DNA of 16,420 bases, from contig FR886165.1 of the NCBI GenBank assembly GCA_000436475.1, positions 1 to 16,420 on the forward strand. Reading direction: 5' to 3'. The notes below the pieces were generated by a model that was not told where the DNA came from, made no database searches, and worked only from the letters and a program-made list of their open reading frames with translations. The DNA comes from Eubacterium sp. CAG:248 (GTDB taxonomy: Bacteria > Bacillota > Clostridia > Lachnospirales > Lachnospiraceae). Both the position numbers and the translations under genes were made by a program. Positions 7,405 to 12,964 of the stretch are shown here, one piece after another. The first letter of the stretch is position 1, and each line of letters begins with the position of its first letter.

Positions 7405-7429
7405 GAATTGCTACATTGCTATGCAATTC
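7405..7429. repeat. Inverted repeat GAATTGC / GCAATTC
   Basis: Seven-base arms GAATTGC (7405-7411) and GCAATTC (7423-7429) are separated by 11 bases in the gap between pfkA and the methyltransferase gene. A second palindrome, TTTCTGC-AA-GCAGAAA, lies at 7482-7497. Either could be a protein-binding site or part of an RNA hairpin. No function is evident. Confidence 0.45.
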
Positions 7430-7525
7430 ATGCCATTTTATTCCGTTTTCGGTGTTTATCGTGTCTCAAATAAAAAGTTTTTTTCTGCAAGCAGAAACGT
7501 AAATAAAAATTACAATAACTATTGC

Positions 7526-7554
7526 TTGCTGGATTGTTATTAGTTTAGTATTAT
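7526..7554 (+). promoter_or_regulatory. Probable sigma-A promoter for the methyltransferase gene
   Basis: TTGCTG (7526-7531), a 17-base spacer and TATTAT (7549-7554). The -10 element is one mismatch from consensus and the -35 three. Together with the terminator upstream, this makes 7629-8444 an independent unit with a leader of about 70 nt. Confidence 0.45.
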
Positions 7555-7574
7555 GGAATTACATTTTAGAATTT

Positions 7575-7631
7575 AGGAAAGGAAAAGCTGGTAATTAATT
7601 AGATATAATTACTGGCTGCTAAAATAGAATG
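7575..7631 (+). promoter_or_regulatory. Distant Shine-Dalgarno with an intervening hairpin
   Basis: The only purine-rich Shine-Dalgarno (AGGAAAGGA, 7575-7583) is 45 bases before the ATG at 7629. Between them AGC-TG-GTAATTA (7586-7597) pairs with TAATTAC-TG-GCT (7606-7617): 7 bp, a 2x2 internal mismatch and 3 bp. Looping out this hairpin brings the two within about 13 bases. An in-frame TAA at 7620-7622 rules out a start further upstream. Confidence 0.45.
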
Positions 7632-8444
7632 ATTACAAGTACAAGCAGTTCACAGGTTAAGCATATAGTTAATCTGCAGAAGAAGTCAAAGTTAAGAAAA
7701 GAAGAAAAACAGTTTGTTGTTGAGGGAATAAAGATGGTGTCAGAAGCACCTAGAGACAGACTTGTTAAGGTATATGTTTCTGAGACATTTAAGGCTGATA
7801 ATGAGGAATTCCTTAAAAAGATGAATTATGAAGCATTAGGAAAAGACATTCTTGAGGATGTGTCAGATAATGTGTTTATCCGTATGTCAGACACACAGAC
7901 ACCACAGGGAATAATGGCTGTTGTTAAGATGTCAGAGATTACTATTGAGGATCTGTTTGGAAGAGATATGCATATAAACAGCAATACAATACAGCCATTA
8001 TTGCTTATACTAGAGAATCTTCAGGACCCTGGAAATCTTGGTACAATAATAAGAATGGCAGAGGGAGCTAGTGTTACAGGTGTTATTATGAGCTGTAACA
8101 CAGTAGATATATATAATCCAAAGACTATACGTTCAACTATGGGTTCGTTGTACCGTGTGCCGGTTATATATGTGGATGATATATGTGAAGCTGTAGAAGA
8201 ATGTAAGCAGAAAGGTATCAGGGTGTATGCTGCCCATCTTAAGGGAACTGATAATTATAATGTAAAGGATTATACACAGCCAACTGCATTTATGATTGGC
8301 AATGAAGGAAATGGGCTTACAGATAAGCTTACAGATAAAGCAGATGAGTTAGTAAGGATTCCTATGCAGGGGAAAGTAGAATCGCTAAATGCAGCAATAG
8401 CATGTACGATATTAACATATGAGGCTGTAAGACAGAGATTATAA
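7629..8444 (+). CDS. TrmH/SpoU-family rRNA 2'-O-methyltransferase
   Basis: 271 residues. SPOUT-fold methyltransferase that transfers a methyl group from S-adenosylmethionine to a ribose 2'-OH, probably of 23S rRNA. The N-terminal part (about 1-100, MITSTSSSQVKHI) is the substrate-binding domain typical of the RlmB/TsnR-like branch, which often starts MITSTSN. The catalytic domain carries motif 1 at 129-146 (ENLQDPGNLGTIIRMAEG, with N130 and R142), motif 2 at 221-230 (FMIGNEGNGL) and motif 3 at 243-258 (RIPMQGKVESLNAAIA), which together make the knotted cofactor site. Exact target nucleotide cannot be read from sequence; housekeeping RlmB, RlmH-independent paralogues and resistance-type TsnR share these motifs. 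Start chosen because of the in-frame stop nine bases upstream and the family N-terminus. It has its own weak promoter and a strong terminator. Confidence 0.9.
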   Translation: MITSTSSSQVKHIVNLQKKSKLRKEEKQFVVEGIKMVSEAPRDRLVKVYVSETFKADNEEFLKKMNYEALGKDILEDVSDNVFIRMSDTQTPQGIMAVVKMSEITIEDLFGRDMHINSNTIQPLLLILENLQDPGNLGTIIRMAEGASVTGVIMSCNTVDIYNPKTIRSTMGSLYRVPVIYVDDICEAVEECKQKGIRVYAAHLKGTDNYNVKDYTQPTAFMIGNEGNGLTDKLTDKADELVRIPMQGKVESLNAAIACTILTYEAVRQRL

Positions 8445-8459
8445 TTATTACAGCTATAT

Positions 8460-8558
8460 AACATGATATCAGGGTCAAAAGGTCTAAACCCACATGAGCT
8501 TGCTCATAGATTGGTGACAACTTAATAAATATTTTATATTTATAAAATGGATAATGTT
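8460..8558 (-). repeat. Structured dispersed element, copy 1
   Basis: Written in the orientation matching copy 2 (14052-14152), this copy reads on the minus strand. The plus-strand words GATATCAGGGTCAAAAGG (8465-8482) align with GATGCCAGGGTTAAAACG on the minus strand of copy 2. About 37 of 50 aligned positions agree by eye, with one 2-nt gap. Structure: closing helix AACAT-(GA)-TATC (8460-8470) with GATAATGTT (8550-8558); hairpin A ATGAGC-TT-GCTCAT (8494-8507); hairpin B ATTTTATA-TT-TATAAAAT (8531-8548). It occupies the space between the methyltransferase stop and its terminator. Confidence 0.55.
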
Positions 8559-8564
8559 GCCTTT

Positions 8565-8597
8565 AAACCGCAGAAGTATGCACTTCTGCGGTTTTTT
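8565..8597 (+). terminator. Rho-independent terminator of the methyltransferase gene
   Basis: AAACCGCAGAAGT (8565-8577), loop ATGC, ACTTCTGCGG (8582-8591), then six T (8592-8597). The ten-base GC-rich core stem is perfect, and the flanking A and T runs extend it. With three A on the left side it could also weakly serve the opposite strand. Confidence 0.92.
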
Positions 8598-8606
8598 GTA
8601 ACAAAT

Positions 8607-8635
8607 TTGACAAAACGGCTTAACTTTGCTATTAT
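8607..8635 (+). promoter_or_regulatory. Sigma-A promoter of the cell-wall hydrolase
   Basis: TTGACA (8607-8612, perfect), a 17-base spacer and TATTAT (8630-8635, one mismatch). It lies directly after the upstream terminator. Expected transcription start is near 8642, leaving a leader of about 70 nt. Confidence 0.8.
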
Positions 8636-8640
8636 ACTTT

Positions 8641-8674
8641 CGTAACAAAATGTAACAATTCTGTAACATTTTGT
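8641..8674 (+). promoter_or_regulatory. WalR-box-like operator just downstream of the hydrolase promoter
   Basis: TGTAAC-AATTC-TGTAAC (8651-8667) fits the published WalR (YycF) consensus TGTWAH-N5-TGTWAH exactly. A further CGTAAC lies at 8641-8646, so GTAAC recurs at intervals of 10 and 11 bases on one face of the helix. Another TGTAACA (8597-8603) precedes the -35. The same block contains a perfect 9-bp inverted repeat, ACAAAATGT (8645-8653) and ACATTTTGT (8666-8674). Its place at about +1 to +33 is where a repressor site would sit. Confidence 0.55.
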
Positions 8675-8714
8675 AGGCGCATTTAACAACTTGTGCCGGA
8701 AAGGGAAAAACTTT

Positions 8715-9722
8715 ATGAAACTTAGAAGTAGCAAAGCTGCTTGTTGTTTAGGTGCTACGCTGGTAGTGATGATGATGCCGGTGCTTCCTAAAGTAACAGA
8801 CGCGAAACCTACCTATGAGCAACACGAAAGTACAATTACTGATACCGAGATCAGAGTTGCATCATACGCAGCCAATGTTGAAGAAACAGTATTAACAGTA
8901 CAGGAAGAAACAAAAGGCCAGATGCATGACAAAGCGCTTGCGATTACAGATCCTTATCTTGATGTATATCAGGGTATGGATTCAGATTCAGAGGTTGTCG
9001 GAAGACTTTACAAGAACACAGAAGTAGATGTGTTACAGATAAGTGAAGGCTGGACAAAGATAAGCTCTGGTAATTGTGAAGGTTATACTAAAACGGCAGC
9101 TCTCCTGTTTGGTCAGGAAGCAGAAGCGATTACAGCTTCGATAAGTGAGGAAGATATTCTTACAGGATATACACTTGAAGAAGCTGAGGCTATGGAAGCA
9201 GAAGCCGAAGCTGCAAGAATAGCTGAAGAAGAAAGAATCGCAGCCGAGGCTGAGGCAGCAAGAAAAGCTGAGGAGGCCAGAGTACAGTCGATTATATCAA
9301 ACACTATATCTGGATCAGATATAACATATAATCCTACGATGAGCGTGAGTGATGAAGAATTATATCTTCTTGCATGTATCATTGACTGGGAAGCTAACAG
9401 CGAGTCATACGAAGGTAAGCTTGCAGTAGCTAATGTGGTATTAAACAGGGTAAGAAGCTCTGCATACCCTAATTCAATATCTGGTGTTATATATCAGAGA
9501 TCCCAGTTCTCTGGAGTATCAGATGGAGCAGGTAGTCCATCAGCGAAGTTCCAGAGCAGAATCAACAGCGGATTACGTTCACAGGCATGTATGGATGCCG
9601 CAGTTGAAGCATTATCAGGACATAATAATATCGGTGGATATACATCATTCAGAATGATATCTGCAGCGAATATATCATCTATGTCCAGCTATGTTATTAT
9701 AGGGAATCATGTATTTCACTAG
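8715..9722 (+). CDS. Secreted SH3b / SleB-type cell-wall hydrolase
   Basis: 335 residues. Likely exported peptidoglycan hydrolase. Residues 1-30 are a signal peptide: basic start MKLRSSK, a hydrophobic core CLGATLVVMMMPVL and a probable cleavage after TDA. A bacterial SH3 domain at about 74-131 (LDVYQGMDSDSEVVGRLYKN, then GWTKISSGNCEGYTKTA) should bind wall. A Glu/Ala-rich coiled coil (about 144-192, with AEEERIAAEAEAARKAEEAR) acts as a spacer. The C-terminal Hydrolase_2/SleB domain (212-335) has the presumed catalytic glutamate E226 in IIDWEANSESYEGK, then VANVVLNRVRS, SQFSGV and the closing IIGNHVFH. The start at 8715 has AAAGGG 9 bases upstream; a TTG 24 bases earlier would spoil the signal peptide. 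Single-gene unit with its own promoter and terminator. SleB relatives act in spore cortex lysis, but SH3b-containing versions such as this may act on vegetative walls. Confidence 0.88.
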   Translation: MKLRSSKAACCLGATLVVMMMPVLPKVTDAKPTYEQHESTITDTEIRVASYAANVEETVLTVQEETKGQMHDKALAITDPYLDVYQGMDSDSEVVGRLYKNTEVDVLQISEGWTKISSGNCEGYTKTAALLFGQEAEAITASISEEDILTGYTLEEAEAMEAEAEAARIAEEERIAAEAEAARKAEEARVQSIISNTISGSDITYNPTMSVSDEELYLLACIIDWEANSESYEGKLAVANVVLNRVRSSAYPNSISGVIYQRSQFSGVSDGAGSPSAKFQSRINSGLRSQACMDAAVEALSGHNNIGGYTSFRMISAANISSMSSYVIIGNHVFH

Positions 9723-9745
9723 AATGGCAGAAGGTTTAATCAAAT

Positions 9746-9769
9746 AGTGTAAGAATGATGACTTGCACT
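9746..9769 (+). repeat. Hairpin AGTGTAAG / CTTGCACT after the hydrolase gene
   Basis: AGTGTAAG (9746-9753) and CTTGCACT (9762-9769) form an 8-bp stem with one G-U pair and an 8-base loop. There is no T run after it, so it is not itself a terminator. It may protect the 3' end of the transcript. Confidence 0.35.
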
Positions 9770-9804
9770 TTCACCGAATAGAATTAAACTTATAGCATTA
9801 ATCA

Positions 9805-9838
9805 TACAGGTTGACAGAAGTCAGCCTGTATTTTTTTT
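9805..9838 (+). terminator. Rho-independent terminator of the hydrolase gene
   Basis: TACAGGTTGAC (9805-9815), loop AGAA, GTCAGCCTGTA (9820-9830): an 11-bp stem with one G-U wobble, followed by eight T (9831-9838). Confidence 0.93.
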
Positions 9839-9852
9839 GCAGTATATGCGAT

Positions 9853-9868
9853 ATGTATATGTATACAT
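9853..9868. promoter_or_regulatory. Perfect 16-bp palindrome upstream of argF
   Basis: ATGTATA-TG-TATACAT: two 7-base arms around TG, about 240 bases before argF. It could be an operator, but it does not match the ArgR box (TGAAT-N4-ATTCA type). In such AT-rich sequence, chance is possible. Confidence 0.35.
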
Positions 9869-9907
9869 GAGAAAATGTTTTAATGTGTGTATTTTATAGA
9901 ATGTATT

Positions 9908-9988
9908 TACAATATATTTCATCATACATGTTCATATAATACATTTCATCGCACACTTTTATACAATGCATTTATCGTAAACGTTTAT
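9908..9988 (+). repeat. Three degenerate 27-bp tandem repeats in the argF upstream region
   Basis: Units begin at 9908, 9935 and 9962. Each starts TAYAAT-R-YATTTCATC or a close variant: TACAATATATTTCATC, TATAATACATTTCATC, TACAATGCATTT-ATCG. Neighbouring units agree at roughly 20 of 27 positions, the third needing one deletion. A fourth, poor copy may follow to about 10015. Because the unit is a multiple of three, it creates a false repeat-containing reading frame. Confidence 0.6.
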
Positions 9989-9990
9989 AC

Positions 9991-10019
9991 TTGTATTTAT
10001 AAAACAAATGAGATAAAAT
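9991..10019 (+). promoter_or_regulatory. Possible argF promoter
   Basis: TTGTAT (9991-9996), 17-base spacer, TAAAAT (10014-10019). The -10 is one mismatch from consensus but the -35 is weak. The region is so AT-rich that other placements, such as the TATAAT at 9935-9940, cannot be excluded. A GGC-GTACAT-GCC hairpin follows at about 10053-10064. Confidence 0.3.
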
Positions 10020-10109
10020 ATATTTCATGTTTTATGCTGAATTTGTGTCAGGGCGTACATGCCACAGATTCATTATGCTTAAAAGTGTGCGCAAAAATGG
10101 AGGATTATT

Positions 10110-11102
10110 ATGAATCTTAAAGGCAGGGATTTTTTAACATTAAAGGATTATACACCGGAGGAAATAGAATATCTTATAGAGCTTGCAGCTAAGCTTAAGA
10201 AGATGAAAAAAGATGGTGTTGTAGAACAGCCACTTCTTGGAAAGAATGTTGCGCTTATATTTGAAAAGACAAGTACACGTACAAGATGTTCTTTCGAGGT
10301 AGCTGCACACGATCTTGGTATGGGTGTTACATATCTTGATCCTAAGGGTTCACAGATAGGAAAAAAAGAGAGTATAGCAGATACTGCAAGAGTTCTTTGC
10401 ACTATGTTTGAGGGTATTGAATACAGAGGATTCGGGCAGGAAATAGTAGAAGATCTTGCAAAGTATTCATCAGTTCCAGTATGGAATGGACTTACTAATG
10501 AATATCATCCAACACAGATGCTTGCAGATATGCTTACAATAAAAGAAAAGCTTGGCAGATTAAAGGGTGTTAAGTTCGTATATATGGGTGATGCAAGATA
10601 CAATATGGGAAATTCACTTATGATAGTATGCTCTAAGCTTGGTTTACACTTTACAGCCTGCACAGCTAAGGAATACTTCCCTGATGAAGCACTTGTTAAC
10701 CAGTGTAAGGAGTGGGCAGCACAGAGCGGTGGCTCAGTAACACTTACAGAGGATGTAGAAGAAGGCACTAAGGGAGCTGAAGTACTTTATACAGATGTAT
10801 GGGTATCTATGGGAGAACCAGATGAAGTATGGAATGAAAGAATCAAGGTATTACTTCCATACCAGATTAACAAAAAGGTTATGGATAATGCAGATAAGAA
10901 AGCTATATTTATGCATTGCCTTCCAGCTTTCCATGATCTTAAGACAACTATTGGTAAACAGATACATGATAAGTTTGGTCTTGATGAAATGGAAGTTACA
11001 GATGAAGTGTTTGAATCAGAACAGTCAGTAGTGTTTGATGAAGCTGAAAACCGTATGCATACAATAAAGGCTGTTATGGCAGCTACACTTGGAGCATACT
11101 AA
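10110..11102 (+). CDS. argF: Ornithine carbamoyltransferase
   Basis: 330 residues, the family's usual length; a cytosolic trimer. It joins carbamoyl phosphate and ornithine to make citrulline in arginine biosynthesis, or works in reverse in the arginine deiminase route. STRTR (residues 55-59) binds carbamoyl phosphate, HPTQMLAD is at 133-140, DVWVSMGE (229-236) is the ornithine-specific SMG loop that separates it from aspartate and other transcarbamoylases, and HCLPAFHD (269-276) carries the active-site cysteine. GGAGG (10099-10103) is 6 bases before the ATG. No arcA, arcC or other arg genes are in the window, so an anabolic role is only the default assumption. The 11-102 end is followed after 45 bases by a small membrane protein gene with no terminator in between. 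Confidence 0.97.
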   Translation: MNLKGRDFLTLKDYTPEEIEYLIELAAKLKKMKKDGVVEQPLLGKNVALIFEKTSTRTRCSFEVAAHDLGMGVTYLDPKGSQIGKKESIADTARVLCTMFEGIEYRGFGQEIVEDLAKYSSVPVWNGLTNEYHPTQMLADMLTIKEKLGRLKGVKFVYMGDARYNMGNSLMIVCSKLGLHFTACTAKEYFPDEALVNQCKEWAAQSGGSVTLTEDVEEGTKGAEVLYTDVWVSMGEPDEVWNERIKVLLPYQINKKVMDNADKKAIFMHCLPAFHDLKTTIGKQIHDKFGLDEMEVTDEVFESEQSVVFDEAENRMHTIKAVMAATLGAY

Positions 11103-11147
11103 TATAATTTACAGCAATATGTTAAAGATGTAACGGAGAGGAATTAT

Positions 11148-11432
11148 ATGTATTATACAACAAGTGGTTCATACAAAAAGACAAAAATGATTATAGATTA
11201 TACAAACATTGTTCTTACAGTTGCGGCTACAGTTATATTTATTATTGTCTTATTCTTAAGAAGCAGAAGTGGAATACTGTTTCCTATAGAGTTCCTTCTT
11301 GGAACAATAGTCAATGCTCTTACTTCTGTAAAACATTTTATTAATGGCAATAAGGTATCTGGTCTTATAGTAGCTGTAGTTGCGGTAATGCTTGCAATTA
11401 TGACTGTTGTTACAGCACTTATCGTTTTATAA
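11148..11432 (+). CDS. Small three-helix membrane protein of unknown function
   Basis: 94 residues. A short polar N-terminus (MYYTTSGSYKKTKM) is followed by three predicted transmembrane helices at about 15-37 (YTNIVLTVAATVIFIIVLFL), 42-60 (ILFPIEFLLGTIVNALTSV) and 71-94, and the protein ends inside the last helix. The loop RSRSG after helix 1 and KHFINGNK before helix 3 are basic, suggesting that both face the cytoplasm. GGAGAGG (11135-11141) lies 6 bases before the ATG, so translation is well supported. It sits between argF and birA with short gaps, probably on one transcript. I do not recognise a characterised family; similar small proteins of unknown function exist in Lachnospiraceae, to my recollection. 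Confidence 0.8.
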   Translation: MYYTTSGSYKKTKMIIDYTNIVLTVAATVIFIIVLFLRSRSGILFPIEFLLGTIVNALTSVKHFINGNKVSGLIVAVVAVMLAIMTVVTALIVL

Positions 11433-11515
11433 GATGATGTAGGGGTTAGTGTCTGGGCGATGAGGTTTTAATAATCTGCCTAGAGGATTGAGATGGATTC
11501 AGGTGGTATGAATAT

Positions 11516-12514
11516 ATGAAATCAGAAATATTGCATCTGCTAAGACATGCAGATGGTTATGTGTCAGGACAACAGCTGTGTGAAACATTTGGTGTGTCAA
11601 GAACGGCTGTGTGGAAAGTGATTAACCAGTTAAAGGAAGAAGGATATGTGATAGATTCTGTTCAGAATAAAGGCTACAGAATCACAGAATATCCTGATAT
11701 AATAACAGCCTCAGAGATAGAGAGCCTTCTTCTTGATGATAGTGGAAATATGCAGGGAATATGCAGGCATATTCAATATTTTGACAAGACGGATTCAACG
11801 AATAACCAGGCAAAGCTTGCAGCAGAAAAGAATGCACCAGAAGGTACACTTTTCGTGGCGGAATGTCAGACTGGTGGACGTGGAAGAAGAGGAAAAACAT
11901 GGGAATCGCCAGCAGGAAGCGGTATATGGATGAGTCTTCTTTTAAGACCAGATATTAGTCCAGAAAGTGCATCTATGCTTACACTTGTACTTGCTGTTGC
12001 CATGGTTGATGCTATCAATGAAGAAGTACAGGATGCAAAGTGCTATGTTAAATGGCCTAATGATATAGTTCTTAACAACAGGAAGATAAGTGGAACGCTT
12101 ACAGAGATGAGTGCTGAGATGGATAGCATACATTATGTTGTCATAGGCATCGGAATCAATGTTAATACAACAGATTTCGATGAGTCTATAAAGGATATGG
12201 CTACATCAATATATCTTGGAACTGGGAAGAAGGTTAAGAGAAGTAATATAATAGCGGCATTTTCACATAGCTTTAAGAAATATTATGAAGCATTTTTAAA
12301 GACACAGGATCTAACATATATAGTAGACAGATATAATGAACTTCTCATTAATAAGGGAAGGACAGTAAAAGCTATATATGCCAACAAAGAACTTGTGGGT
12401 GAGGCTCTTGGAATCAATAAGGGTGGCGAACTTATTATAAAAACAGAAGATGGATGTGAAACCGCTATAAGAGCAGGTGAGGTTTCAGTGAGAGGATTGT
12501 ACGGATATGTATAA
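11516..12514 (+). CDS. birA: Bifunctional biotin-[acetyl-CoA-carboxylase] ligase / biotin operon repressor
   Basis: 332 residues. Activates biotin as biotinyl-5'-AMP and attaches it to a lysine of biotin-dependent carboxylases and decarboxylases. An N-terminal winged helix (about 1-60; VSGQQLCETFGVSRTAVWKV then LKEEGYVIDSV) makes it the DNA-binding, bifunctional type that also represses biotin genes. The ligase core has the biotin/ATP loop GRGRRGKTW (121-129), KWPNDI (179-184), the RKISGTLTE strand (189-197) and GIGINVN (211-217). The C-terminal SH3-like domain covers about 275-332. AGGTGG (11501-11506) is 9 bases before the ATG. No biotin genes or BirA-type operator are visible nearby, so the regulon is elsewhere. 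Its stop overlaps the start of the next gene, suggesting translational coupling. Confidence 0.96.
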   Translation: MKSEILHLLRHADGYVSGQQLCETFGVSRTAVWKVINQLKEEGYVIDSVQNKGYRITEYPDIITASEIESLLLDDSGNMQGICRHIQYFDKTDSTNNQAKLAAEKNAPEGTLFVAECQTGGRGRRGKTWESPAGSGIWMSLLLRPDISPESASMLTLVLAVAMVDAINEEVQDAKCYVKWPNDIVLNNRKISGTLTEMSAEMDSIHYVVIGIGINVNTTDFDESIKDMATSIYLGTGKKVKRSNIIAAFSHSFKKYYEAFLKTQDLTYIVDRYNELLINKGRTVKAIYANKELVGEALGINKGGELIIKTEDGCETAIRAGEVSVRGLYGYV

Positions 12515-12845
12515 TAAAGAAAACGAAAATGTAGTATTATGCGCCTCAAACTCGTATGAGAAGAAATACTACTTTAATCCGGACTTTGATAAACTTCCGG
12601 AGGATATAAAGAATGAGTTAAAGATTATGTGTGTGTTATTCACAGAAGAAGTAGGTGGCATACTCGATCTTGAATTTGATGATGATGGAACATTACTTTT
12701 TAAATCTACAGCAGATGAGGGAGACCTTTTATATGATGAGATAGCATGTGGACTGCTTGTTAAGAAGAACCAGTATGAAAAAAGAGAGTTATTAGAGTCT
12801 CTGGAAATGTTTTATAAGGTGTTTTTCTTAGGACTAGATGGTTGA
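12507..12845 (+). CDS. Small acidic protein of unknown function (DUF6145-like)
   Basis: 112 residues, soluble, strongly acidic, with no signal peptide or membrane segment. Notable stretches are ASNSYEKKYYFNPDFDKLPE, LKIMCVLFTEEVGGILDLEF and ADEGDLLYDEIACGLLVKK, ending in an amphipathic helix LLESLEMFYKVFFLG. The ATG overlaps the last 8 bases of birA (ATG at 12507, birA stop at 12512-12514), so it is most likely translated by coupling with birA. From memory it resembles the Lachnospiraceae family DUF6145, whose role is unknown; this was not searched. The alternating acidic and hydrophobic pattern suggests a compact alpha/beta fold. The overlap with birA suggests it belongs to the same operon rather than implying a biotin role. 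Confidence 0.75.
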   Translation: MYNKENENVVLCASNSYEKKYYFNPDFDKLPEDIKNELKIMCVLFTEEVGGILDLEFDDDGTLLFKSTADEGDLLYDEIACGLLVKKNQYEKRELLESLEMFYKVFFLGLDG

Positions 12846-12871
12846 TGTTTACATTTTATTAAGATGTTAAG

Positions 12872-12886
12872 AACAAAAGTTTTGTT
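12872..12886. repeat. 15-bp palindrome between the DUF gene and dusB
   Basis: AACAAAA-G-TTTTGTT is a perfect inverted repeat 26 bases after the upstream stop. An RNA hairpin would have almost no loop, and the stem is AT-rich, so this is at best a weak terminator. An operator is also possible. Confidence 0.3.
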
Positions 12887-12964
12887 ATGCAGGCACAAAT
12901 GTTTTTGATATTTTGATCTTTCATTTTATTAGTAGTTATAGAAAAGAAAGGCTTTAAAGTATAT

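Noticed and set aside
8691..8714. TTG as the hydrolase start
   Set aside because: It would add eight residues before the signal peptide and overlap the ribosome binding site that serves ATG 8715.
9156..9290. Glu/Ala-rich repeats in the hydrolase as a DNA repeat element
   Set aside because: The repetition is at codon level (GAA, GCA, GCT) and is well explained by a coiled-coil spacer between the SH3b and catalytic domains.
9839..10109. T-box or arginine riboswitch in front of argF
   Set aside because: No AGGGTGG-type T-box sequence, specifier stem or antiterminator/terminator pair could be found.
9887..10120. GTG-started 77-codon frame with 9-residue repeats running into argF
   Set aside because: The repeats are explained by the 27-bp DNA repeat, which is divisible by three. 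There is no Shine-Dalgarno, and composition is Tyr/Phe/His/Cys-rich and implausible. A leader peptide was considered, but no attenuator or run of arginine codons is present.
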